This document shows, piece by piece, positions 6,683 to 12,575 of a stretch of 18,054 nt of DNA (position 1 is the stretch's first letter; every line of letters begins with the position of its first letter). The translations under genes were made by a program, and so were the position numbers. The notes beneath the pieces are model-generated. The model was not told the DNA's origin, made no database searches, and was given only the letters and a program-made list of their open reading frames with translations. Source of the stretch: JALOAP01 sp964632355 (GTDB taxonomy: Bacteria; Chloroflexota; Dehalococcoidia; Tepidiformales; Tepidiformaceae); assembly GCA_964632355.1 (NCBI GenBank), contig CAZWBW010000059.1, positions 1 to 18,054 of the forward strand, given 5' to 3'.

Positions 6683-7648
6683 GTGAGGAGATGGCTTGCG
6701 CTGGCACTCGTGATCGTAGTCGCGATGTGGCCAGCCCTCGCATGGGCGCAGCAGCCCACCGAAGACACCGACGGCCTCTCGATGCGCATCGGCGGCGATT
6801 ACACCCTCCCCGCCGGCCAGAACGTCGAAGTCGTCATCGTCATCGAAGGGGACGCCCTCATCGAGGGCACCATCACCGACACCCTCCTCATCATCAATGG
6901 CACCGCCACCGTCCGGGGCACGGTCGAAGAGGACGTCGTCGTCATTCGCGGGGACCTCATCGTCGAGTCGACCGGCACCGTGAACGACGTTTCGCTCATT
7001 CGCAGCGACATCACGGAGCAACCCGGTGCGACGATCCTCGGCGATGTCGAAAAGACGAACTGGTGGTTCTCGCCGGGCTTCGGCTATCTGATCGGGTTCC
7101 TGTTCTACCTCGCGTTCACAGTGTTCGTAATCGCCGCGGGTCTGTTGTTCGCGGCCGTCGGCGGGAAGCAGCTCTCGCTTGCTGCTGCGAGTATGGGCCA
7201 GCAGACCGGGCGCACCATCCTCATGGGCATCCTCGCGGCGATCGTGCTGCCGATCATCGCGGTCGCGTTCCTGTTCACCATCGTCGGCATCCCTATCGGC
7301 ATCGGGATCCTGGTGTTCCTGGTGCCCGTGCTGTGGTTCCTCGGGTACATCGTTGCGGGCACGTGGTTCGGCATGCTCATCCTGGGCCGCCAGTCGCGCG
7401 CCGGCGAGGGATACCACCCCTACGGCGAAGCCGCGCTGGGCCTCGCCATCCTGCAGGCGATCGGACTCATCCCGGGGCTCTGGTTCGTCGTGTTTGTCCT
7501 GCTCGGCACGTGGGGCACCGGCGCCGTCGTGAACATGGCCCTTTCGGCCGCACGAACGCGCCGCAGGCCCGGCGGCGAAGGCGGCGAAAGAACCGAAGAG
7601 CCAGCACAGCCACCCGAGCCCGGGCCCGAACCCGCCAGCGAACCGTAG
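6683..7648 (+). CDS. Secreted beta-solenoid (bactofilin-like) protein with C-terminal membrane domain
   Basis: A 321-residue envelope protein of unknown role. Residues 1-22 form a signal peptide ending in AWA before Gln23. Residues about 35-120 are a run of short valine/isoleucine strands separated by Gly-Asp/Gly-Thr turns (for example DALIEGTITDTLLIINGTA), like the right-handed solenoid of bactofilins. Residues about 130-285 hold four or five membrane helices rich in Gly, Ile and Leu; the tail is a Pro/Glu/Gly-rich segment. Such solenoid-plus-membrane proteins are usually annotated as polymer-forming or hypothetical. GTG at 6683 is chosen because AGGAG lies 6 nt upstream and the signal peptide then starts with MRRW; longer in-frame starts would bury the signal. 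CvpA follows 99 bp downstream, perhaps as a loose envelope cluster. Confidence 0.78.
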   Translation: MRRWLALALVIVVAMWPALAWAQQPTEDTDGLSMRIGGDYTLPAGQNVEVVIVIEGDALIEGTITDTLLIINGTATVRGTVEEDVVVIRGDLIVESTGTVNDVSLIRSDITEQPGATILGDVEKTNWWFSPGFGYLIGFLFYLAFTVFVIAAGLLFAAVGGKQLSLAAASMGQQTGRTILMGILAAIVLPIIAVAFLFTIVGIPIGIGILVFLVPVLWFLGYIVAGTWFGMLILGRQSRAGEGYHPYGEAALGLAILQAIGLIPGLWFVVFVLLGTWGTGAVVNMALSAARTRRRPGGEGGERTEEPAQPPEPGPEPASEP

Positions 7649-7715
7649 CGTTACCCCCGCTCGCGAATACCCTGCATTACCCGCGAATTTGAACGTACGA
7701 GCAGGCCTTGGAGAC

Positions 7716-7730
7716 TGGCTCTTTGAGCCA
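7716..7730. promoter_or_regulatory. Small inverted repeat before the CvpA gene
   Basis: TGGCTC and GAGCCA flank TTT, a perfect 6-bp stem. It lies 17 bp before the ATG of the CvpA gene. Whether it is an operator, a leader hairpin or a leftover of the GGCTCTT heptad type seen after lysA cannot be told. Confidence 0.35.
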
Positions 7731-7747
7731 TCTTCGAAGGCTGGTTG

Positions 7748-8281
7748 ATGAACTGGGTAACCTTCGTCCTGCTCGGCATCATCGGCGTGCTCACCTGGCG
7801 GGCATACCGGAACGGTTTCGTGCGGGAGCTGGTTTCGCTCTCGGCGATGATCCTTGCCGTGCCCATCGCCGGCATCTTCTACGACGACATGTTCCCCAAG
7901 GTCGAACCGATCGTGGATAGCCGGCCGCTGGCGAGCCTCATCTCGTTCCTCGCGCTCTTCACCGGCGTCATCATCGCCGGGCAGGTCGCCGCCCACGTGC
8001 TGAAACAGGCCGTCGAACTGCTGAACCTCGGCCTCGCCGACCGGCTCGCGGGCGCGCTGTTCGGCTTCCTCAAGGCGGTCATCCTCTGCCAGGTGCTGCT
8101 CATCGCCCTGGTCGTGTTCCCGAAGCCCGATATCCGCAACGCCATCGAGGCCTCGCCCCTCGCCACGGCACTGCTCGACTGGGCCGTGCTGTTGCTGGCG
8201 ATACTCCCCGACCGCTTCGAAGCGGCTCTCGACGCCTTCCGCGAAGGCGCCGAGACCATCGCACTGGCGCTCGAACGGTAG
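7748..8281 (+). CDS. CvpA family membrane protein
   Basis: A 177-residue inner-membrane protein of normal CvpA length. The N-terminus MNWVTFVLLGIIGVLTWRAY followed by RNGFVRELVSLSAMI is the family signature: a first helix, then a (R/K)GF turn entering the second. Further helices lie near 60-80, 100-120 and 145-160, and the C-terminus ends in an amphipathic acidic/basic segment. CvpA proteins are linked to colicin V export in Escherichia coli and to envelope stress and biofilm formation elsewhere; the mechanism is unknown. ATG 7748 is preferred over the TTG immediately before it, with GAAGG 7 nt upstream. It converges on a small minus-strand ORF 24 bp away. Confidence 0.82.
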   Translation: MNWVTFVLLGIIGVLTWRAYRNGFVRELVSLSAMILAVPIAGIFYDDMFPKVEPIVDSRPLASLISFLALFTGVIIAGQVAAHVLKQAVELLNLGLADRLAGALFGFLKAVILCQVLLIALVVFPKPDIRNAIEASPLATALLDWAVLLLAILPDRFEAALDAFREGAETIALALER

Positions 8282-8305
8282 CCCCCGGTTCGAGCAGTGG
8301 GCGGG

Positions 8306-8533
8306 TCAGCCGCCCGTGCCCTCCGCCCCCGGCCCCTCCCACAGGCCGCAATCCGTATCCGTGTCGTCGAGGAACGGCCCCACACATTCACGCCCTTCGC
8401 GGACGATATGGAGGCAGCGGTTCACCAGCCCCGCACCGGGCCGGTCGCCCAGCGTGACGCGCAGGTAGCGGCACCGCGCGGCGAAGCGCTCCGGCCGCGG
8501 GTCATCGGGCAAGCGTGGAAGCACGCGCGCCAT
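8306..8533 (-). CDS. Small four-cysteine hypothetical protein
   Basis: A possible 75-residue soluble protein, too short for many gene finders. It has Cys21, Cys40, Cys50 and Cys62, and a mixed, non-repetitive composition (RFAARCRYLRVTL, NRCLHIVREGRECVG, DTDCGLWEG) unlike the low-complexity shadow frames elsewhere in the window. It fits neatly between the convergent CvpA stop (24 bp away) and the divergent lysA promoter, a space otherwise empty. Weak points: GGAGG is 13 nt before the ATG, too far for an ideal site, and no leaderless -10 is seen. Cysteine number suggests metal binding or disulfides, but I recognise no family. Confidence 0.5.
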   Translation of the reverse strand: MARVLPRLPDDPRPERFAARCRYLRVTLGDRPGAGLVNRCLHIVREGRECVGPFLDDTDTDCGLWEGPGAEGTGG

Positions 8534-8563
8534 TGTCCAGCGAGCACCTCCCGCCTGTCGAAT

Positions 8564-8598
8564 CGCACTGCACACTGTGCACCGCGCACCGGGCACTC
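8564..8598. repeat. Degenerate heptad repeat, five units, upstream of lysA
   Basis: Consecutive 7-mers CGCACTG, CACACTG, TGCACCG, CGCACCG and GGCACTC. The GCAC core is shared with the blocks at 2-43 and 11128-11190. The block ends 28 bp before the lysA -10 element. Confidence 0.6.
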
Positions 8599-8626
8599 CG
8601 GCGGCGACCGAAACCCCCGGGCCGGG

Positions 8627-8632
8627 TACCCT
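8627..8632 (+). promoter_or_regulatory. -10 element for a leaderless lysA mRNA (TACCCT)
   Basis: TACCCT, six bases (GAACGC), then ATG at 8639, with no Shine-Dalgarno sequence. The hexamer is the weakest of the five of this kind but the spacing is identical. Confidence 0.45.
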
Positions 8633-8638
8633 GAACGC

Positions 8639-9970
8639 ATGCCCGAGACGCTCGATTCCCTGCCGTTCCGTCACGTCCTTCCGCACACCGCGTCGGTTTC
8701 GCCGGCCGGCCGCCTGAGCATCGGCGGCTGCGATGTCCGCGACCTCGTCGAGGAGTTCGGTTCGCCGCTCTACGTCTTCGACGAAGCCGACTTCCGCGCG
8801 ACCTGCCAGGAGTACCGCCGGGAGTTCGAATCGCGCTGGCCGAACCTGCGCGTGGCCTACGCGGGCAAGGCGTTCCTCTCGCGCGGTGTGGCCCGCATCC
8901 TCGCCGAAGAGGGCCTCGGGATGGACGTGGTGAGCGGCGGCGAGCTCGCCATCGCGCTCGCGGCGGGCTTCCCGGCCGAGCAACTCTACTTCCACGGCAA
9001 CAACAAGCTCCCCGCCGAACTCGCGGCAGCGCTCGACGCGGGCATCGGGCGCATCGTGGTCGATAACTTCTACGAGCTCGAAACCCTCGAGCAGCTCGCC
9101 GCCGAACGGAACGTCACCCAGCCCATCCTCCTGCGCCTCTCGCCGAACGTCGACCCGCACACCCACGCGAAGACCACCACCGGCGTGCTGGATAGCAAGT
9201 TCGGCTTCGCCATCGCCACCGGCGACGCCGAACGCGCGGTGAAGCAGGCGATGGAATCGAAGCACCTCGACCTGCGCGGGCTGCACGTGCACCTCGGCTC
9301 CCCCATCTTCGAAACCGAACCGTACGAGCAGGGCAACGCCGTCGTCGCGGCCTTCGCAGCGCAGATGGGCGACATCCACGGCTTCGAATTCCGCGAATAC
9401 AGCCCCGGCGGCGGGTTCGCGCTTGCCTACACCCGGGACCAGCGCCCACCCTCGATCGCCGAGTACGCCGAGATCGTGGCCTCGAGCCTCCGGAAGGCGC
9501 TCGCCCAGTACAGTCTGCCCGAACCGTCGATGCACATCGAACCCGGCCGATCGCTCATCGGCCGCGCGATGGTCGCCATCTACACCGTCGGCGCCCGCAA
9601 GGACATCCCCGGTGTCCGCACCTACGTCTCGGTCGATGGTGGCATGGCCGACAACATCCGCCCGGCGATCTACGGGTCGAAGTACGAAGTGTTCGCCGCC
9701 GAACGCCCCTTCGCCCCCGAGGAAGAGACGGTGACCATCGCCGGCAAGTACTGCGAAAGCGGTGACATCCTCGTGCAGGACGCGCGGCTGCCGCGGCTCC
9801 AGCCCGGCGAACTTGTCGCCCTCCCCGCCAGCGGCGCCTACAACCTCGCCATGAGCTCGAACTACAACATGGCCCAGCGCCCGCCCGTCGTCGCCGTGAA
9901 AGACGGACAGGCCCGCCTCCTCCTCCGCCGCGAAACCGTCGAGGACCTGATGGCGAGGGACGTCGGGTAG
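8639..9970 (+). CDS. lysA: Diaminopimelate decarboxylase
   Basis: A 443-residue PLP enzyme that decarboxylates meso-diaminopimelate to L-lysine, the last step of lysine synthesis, in the cytoplasm. The alanine-racemase-like barrel begins near residue 43; Lys77 in VAYAGKAFLS is the PLP lysine, HVHLGS (216-221) the conserved histidine segment, and EPGRS (301-305) binds phosphate. The C-terminal beta domain supplies Cys372 in CESGD and Tyr401 in GAYN, both active-site residues from the partner subunit. The CESGD motif and EPGRS argue for diaminopimelate rather than ornithine or arginine. Start at 8639 gives the usual short N-terminal arm before the barrel. The gene is monocistronic, with heptad repeats both before and immediately after it. 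Confidence 0.95.
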   Translation: MPETLDSLPFRHVLPHTASVSPAGRLSIGGCDVRDLVEEFGSPLYVFDEADFRATCQEYRREFESRWPNLRVAYAGKAFLSRGVARILAEEGLGMDVVSGGELAIALAAGFPAEQLYFHGNNKLPAELAAALDAGIGRIVVDNFYELETLEQLAAERNVTQPILLRLSPNVDPHTHAKTTTGVLDSKFGFAIATGDAERAVKQAMESKHLDLRGLHVHLGSPIFETEPYEQGNAVVAAFAAQMGDIHGFEFREYSPGGGFALAYTRDQRPPSIAEYAEIVASSLRKALAQYSLPEPSMHIEPGRSLIGRAMVAIYTVGARKDIPGVRTYVSVDGGMADNIRPAIYGSKYEVFAAERPFAPEEETVTIAGKYCESGDILVQDARLPRLQPGELVALPASGAYNLAMSSNYNMAQRPPVVAVKDGQARLLLRRETVEDLMARDVG

Positions 9971-10018
9971 GCTCTGGGCTGTTGGCTATTGGCTCTTGGC
10001 TCTTGGCTCTTGGTCCAC
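9970..10018. repeat. Heptad repeat, seven units, abutting the lysA stop
   Basis: Beginning at the last base of the lysA stop codon: GGCTCTG, GGCTGTT, GGCTATT, GGCTCTT three times, then GGTCCAC. This is the clearest heptad array in the window. Its reverse complement word (CCAACAG/CCAAGAG) appears at 10451-10471 and 10599-10619. Confidence 0.85.
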
Positions 10019-10037
10019 ACTCGGGGCCCGAGTCGCT

Positions 10038-10247
10038 GTAGTCGAGGCCCACTGCGGCCTCGGCGGCCTGCTCACAGCCCCATCAACGGCGANNNNNNNN
10101 NNNNNNNNNNNNNNNNNNNNNNNNNNNNNNNNNNNNNNNNNNNNNNNNNNNNNNNNNNNNNNNNNNNNNNNNNNNNNNNNNNNNNNNNNNNNGTAGTCGA
10201 GGCCCACTGCGGCCTCGGCGGCCTGCTCACAGCCCCATCAACGGCGA
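10038..10247. repeat. 55-bp direct repeat on both sides of the assembly gap
   Basis: Bases 10038-10092 and 10193-10247 are identical over 55 bp and directly border the N run. Inside each copy GAGGCC and GGCCTC form a 6-bp inverted repeat around CACTGC. The pattern is what an assembler leaves when a tandem or dispersed repeat cannot be crossed. Confidence 0.9.
10093..10192. other. Assembly gap, 100 N
   Basis: Exactly 100 undetermined bases, the conventional placeholder for a gap of unknown length. The true content and length are unknown. Confidence 0.99.
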
Positions 10248-10641
10248 CACCCTCACCGCACCCCTCTCGAGCCAGTACCGCGACCGTTAGGGAGCGTCCC
10301 ACTTCACCCCGCGTACTCTCGTACCCTCCTACCCGAACCCTTCTCGCGACACGACAACACCCCGTGTCCCGTCTTGCGGCGGGGGTGAGGGCTCCTTTCG
10401 CCCTTCATCCTTCGCCTTGTCCCTCACAACGGGGCCGGGGATGAAGGCCACCAACAGCCAAGAGCCAACAGCCCGCGTAGCGACTGCGGAGCGCAGATCG
10501 CGCGCCGAACCAGTACCGCGACCGTAAGGGAGCGCCCACCCGTACTCCGGCCACCGGCGCCCGGGTACACCACGCCGGTGACCCACGCGAACCCGAAGCC
10601 AGGAGCCAACAGCCAACAGCCCGCGTAGCGACTGCGGAGCG
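10248..10641. repeat. Gene-free stretch of dispersed repeats
   Basis: No reading frame is supported here. Two phrases recur: CAGTACCGCGACCGT(T/A)A(G)GGGAGCG-type copies at 10272-10302 and 10510-10539, and CCCGCGTAGCGACTGCGGAG at 10471-10490 and again within 10619-10641, each time directly after a CCAACAG heptad block (10451-10471, 10599-10619). Inverted repeats GTGAGGG/CCCTCAC (10385-10391, 10421-10427) and CCTTCATCC/GGATGAAGG (10402-10410, 10439-10447) can form nested hairpins. The second phrase runs straight into the -10 element of the Trm112-like gene. Confidence 0.75.
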
Positions 10642-10647
10642 TACAAT
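10642..10647 (+). promoter_or_regulatory. -10 element for a leaderless mRNA (TACAAT)
   Basis: TACAAT, then six bases (TGCCCC) and ATG at 10654. No Shine-Dalgarno sequence. The hexamer begins at the base after the repeat phrase that ends in GGAGCG. Confidence 0.6.
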
Positions 10648-10653
10648 TGCCCC

Positions 10654-10839
10654 ATGAAGCCGGACCTGATGGAGATCCTCGTCTGCCCGCTCTGTAAGGG
10701 TGACCTCCAGCTCACCGTCGACCACGAGACCGACGGCGAAATCCTGGCGGGCTCGCTGCGGTGCGACAACTGCAACGAGACCTACCCGATCGAAGAGGGC
10801 ATCCCGAACATGCTGCCGCCGGAGCTTCGCGAAGCATGA
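10654..10839 (+). CDS. Trm112-like zinc-ribbon protein
   Basis: A 61-residue protein of the Trm112/YcaR family. Cys11 and Cys14 in LVCPLCKGDL, and Cys37 and Cys40 in LRCDNCNETYP, would bind one zinc; the C-terminal YPIEEGIPNMLP is the family's closing motif. Eukaryotic and archaeal Trm112 activates several methyltransferases; bacterial versions are thought to act as small stabilising partners, often for tRNA- or cell-envelope-linked enzymes. Length is normal. The stop overlaps the start of the next gene (ATGA), so the two are probably translated together. Confidence 0.9.
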   Translation: MKPDLMEILVCPLCKGDLQLTVDHETDGEILAGSLRCDNCNETYPIEEGIPNMLPPELREA

Positions 10840-11102
10840 GCGACGCAGCACCCGAATGGCCGGCAAAGCCGGGCGAAGCCGAACCGCCGCGGCTCATCCC
10901 CGAGTGGGCAATGCTCTGGCGCGGGCTGGGTCTCGCCGGGCTCGCCATCGCGCTCATCTGGGCCGCCGCTACATCGTTCCGCGCCAGCTGGCTGCTCGCG
11001 CCCGTTAGCGCCCTCCTCGCCATCGGCAGCTTCCTTTCGGCGTGGGCCTCGCTCATCCACCTCACCGGCGGCGAACGTTTCGACGACCACCCGTGGGTGT
11101 AG
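10836..11102 (+). CDS. Small two-helix membrane protein, unknown function
   Basis: An 88-residue protein whose ATG overlaps the Trm112-like stop by 4 bp. Residues 1-27 are polar and proline-rich; two hydrophobic helices follow at about 28-47 (LWRGLGLAGLAIALIW) and 50-73 (WLLAPVSALLAIGSFLSAW), and the tail is short and acidic. I recognise no family. The overlap suggests co-expression with the zinc protein. Confidence 0.7.
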   Translation: MSDAAPEWPAKPGEAEPPRLIPEWAMLWRGLGLAGLAIALIWAAATSFRASWLLAPVSALLAIGSFLSAWASLIHLTGGERFDDHPWV

Positions 11103-11127
11103 GGCCGCCCGCCCCGCGGCATCCCCT

Positions 11128-11190
11128 GTGCCCGGCGCCCGGTGCTCAGTGCTTAGCACGAAGAACTGAGCACTTAGCACTCAAGACTCC
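11128..11190. repeat. Degenerate heptad repeat, nine units
   Basis: Nine 7-mers in register: GTGCCCG, GCGCCCG, GTGCTCA, GTGCTTA, GCACGAA, GAACTGA, GCACTTA, GCACTCA, AGACTCC. The first half carries GTGCT and the second its complement AGCAC, so 11142-11153 can pair with the AGCACTTAGCAC at 11169-11180 with one mismatch. It is the closest relative of the block at 2-43 and ends 7 bp before a TACAAT -10 element. Confidence 0.8.
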
Positions 11191-11197
11191 TCCCCCC

Positions 11198-11203
11198 TAC
11201 AAT
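11198..11203 (+). promoter_or_regulatory. -10 element for a leaderless mRNA (TACAAT)
   Basis: TACAAT, then seven bases (TCCCGGT) and ATG at 11211, with only a pyrimidine-rich stretch upstream and no Shine-Dalgarno sequence. Confidence 0.6.
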
Positions 11204-11210
11204 TCCCGGT

Positions 11211-11534
11211 ATGGCAGTGAAGGACCCGGCGCGCGCAAAGCAGCGCATCGAACAGCAGCTCCAGCGCATCTACTGGCTGCGGGGCACAGGCCCCAACCCC
11301 TTCGATTACGACCAGTGGAACGCGCGGACCATGGAGATCCTCGAAGCGCTGTTCGGTAAGGATTCGCCCGAAATGGAGCGCTACGAAGAGGCGGTGAACA
11401 CTCGTGGCCGCCTGCCGGGCGTGCGCGGCCAGGCCGAGAACATGACGCTCAACATCCACGGCCAGTGGGGCATCCGAAACCGCCTCGACCGCGCCGAAGC
11501 CGTCCTCCGCGACCTCGCCGACAGCCTGCAGTAG
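11211..11534 (+). CDS. Hypothetical helical protein
   Basis: A 107-residue soluble protein, charged and predicted mostly helical. Residues 1-25 form a basic helix (AKQRIEQQLQRIYWLRG), followed by GPNPFDYDQWNARTMEIL and a C-terminal helix (RNRLDRAEAVLRDLADSL). No signal peptide, membrane segment or cysteine. I do not recognise the family. Its leaderless promoter and the strong hairpin at 11564-11587 make it a single-gene transcript. Confidence 0.7.
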   Translation: MAVKDPARAKQRIEQQLQRIYWLRGTGPNPFDYDQWNARTMEILEALFGKDSPEMERYEEAVNTRGRLPGVRGQAENMTLNIHGQWGIRNRLDRAEAVLRDLADSLQ

Positions 11535-11563
11535 CGAACTGCCCCCAATCGCACAATGCAACA

Positions 11564-11587
11564 ACGGCCGGGCGAACGCCCGGCCGT
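11564..11587. terminator. Strong hairpin between convergent transcripts
   Basis: ACGGCCGGGCG (11564-11574) pairs perfectly with CGCCCGGCCGT (11577-11587), 11 bp with a minimal loop. It stands between the end of the gene at 11211 and the 3' end of tRNA-Sec on the other strand. On the minus strand it is followed by a T-rich TGTTGCATTGTG, so it may terminate both transcripts, the tRNA side better. Confidence 0.6.
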
Positions 11588-11599
11588 ACCGTCACTTCC

Positions 11600-11697
11600 T
11601 GGCGGGAGTGCATGGGAGTCGAACCCACCCCCCGCCGCGCTGGCGACGGGGCAACCGTTTTGAAGACGGCGAGGACCACCGGATCCCTTCCACTCCC
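11600..11697 (-). tRNA. selC: tRNA-Sec (anticodon UCA)
   Basis: The 98-nt minus-strand sequence has the marks of selenocysteine tRNA, which reads recoded UGA. The anticodon arm is CCGT-CTTCAAA-ACGG with TCA in the centre. The D arm is unusually long: GGGATC and GGTCCT pair over 6 bp around CGGT, the same loop as in Escherichia coli. The variable arm is long (CCCCGTCGC with GCGGCGGGG, one G-T). The T arm is GTGGG-TTCGACT-CCCAT, and the gene ends GCACTCCC-G-CCA with CCA encoded. Seven acceptor pairs are perfect, but the expected eighth is a G opposite G. It starts 36 nt after the hydrolase stop on the same strand. No selA, selB or selD gene is in the window. Confidence 0.93.
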
Positions 11698-11733
11698 GCT
11701 GCGATTCTCCCCGCCAGGCCGGTCGCTGTCGAA

Positions 11734-12534
11734 CTACACCGAGTCGAGCCACTCCACGAGCAGCCCGTTGAATGCGATCGCGCGCTCCTGGTGCGGCCAG
11801 TGCCCCGTCTCGGGCCAGGCCACCCCGCGCGATCGACGGTTCCCCGCGTGCGATTCCTCCCAGCCCGCCATCGCGTGGGCCGTGTCGCCACAGCGAATCG
11901 CAAGCAGCGGGACCTGCAACCGCCCGAGGTACTCCTCCGCCTGGGGCCGCAAGGCGAACTGGTCCGGCACGAAGAACTCCCCTTCGACTGTCTTCCAGAT
12001 CACCTCGATGGGCGTCCCCATCAGCCGCCGGCTATGCCACGCCTTCAGGTGTGCCGGCGAATTCTTCGTGTAATAACTGCTCAGGATGAACTGCCGCGCC
12101 ACATCGTGGCCGTTCGGCTCCTTCAGCTGTTCGACGAACTTCGCCGTCGGCTTTGCGAACTCCGTCGGGTACCCGTACGACCCTTCGATCGACACCACCG
12201 AGCGCACGAGCTCCGGGTGTTCGACGCCCAACGCCAGCCCGATCGCCCCGCCGAGCGAATGCCCGACGATCGTCGCCGGCTCCGCATCGAGTTGTCGCAG
12301 CAGCCCCGCAAGGTCGGCCGCAAGTTGCCGCACGGTGTACCCCGATGCCGGCACCGACGACCGCCCGTGGCCCCGGAGATCCACGTTGATACTGCGGTAG
12401 TCTCCGAGGAGCAGCGGCGATTGGTAGCACCAGTCCGTGCCGTCGCACGCCCAGTCGTGCACGAGCAGCACCGCCTGGCCCGTCCCGCCTTCGGTATAGA
12501 ACAGTTCGACATCGCCGACAGTGGCGAAGGGCAT
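11734..12534 (-). CDS. Alpha/beta-hydrolase fold protein
   Basis: A 266-residue cytoplasmic hydrolase of the esterase/haloperoxidase type. His26-Asp27 in LLVHDWACD is the oxyanion segment (HD rather than the common HG), Ser93 in VGHSLGG the nucleophile, and His245 in ETGHWPHQE the catalytic histidine; the acid is probably Asp in IRCGDTAHAM near 216. The helical cap lies at about 130-200. ATG 12534 is preceded by AAGGGGAG. The substrate is unknown. tRNA-Sec follows 36 nt downstream on the same strand and could be co-transcribed. Confidence 0.87.
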   Translation of the reverse strand: MPFATVGDVELFYTEGGTGQAVLLVHDWACDGTDWCYQSPLLLGDYRSINVDLRGHGRSSVPASGYTVRQLAADLAGLLRQLDAEPATIVGHSLGGAIGLALGVEHPELVRSVVSIEGSYGYPTEFAKPTAKFVEQLKEPNGHDVARQFILSSYYTKNSPAHLKAWHSRRLMGTPIEVIWKTVEGEFFVPDQFALRPQAEEYLGRLQVPLLAIRCGDTAHAMAGWEESHAGNRRSRGVAWPETGHWPHQERAIAFNGLLVEWLDSV

Positions 12535-12575
12535 GCTCCCCTTCCCGTCGCAGGAGTGCTGCTATCAGACGGCTG

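Noticed and set aside
6542..7996. Minus-strand open frame of nearly 1.5 kb
   Set aside because: Asp/Glu/Arg-rich low-complexity shadow running across two plus-strand genes with signal peptide, membrane helices and family motifs.
8534..9535. Long minus-strand open frame opposite lysA
   Set aside because: Antisense to a clear lysA with every catalytic motif; only its 3' end (8306-8533), which lies outside lysA, was kept as a separate small candidate gene.
10038..10247. CRISPR array interrupted by the gap
   Set aside because: Only two visible copies, each 55 bp and identical to the edge of the gap, with no spacer visible and no cas gene in the window; a collapsed ordinary repeat is simpler.
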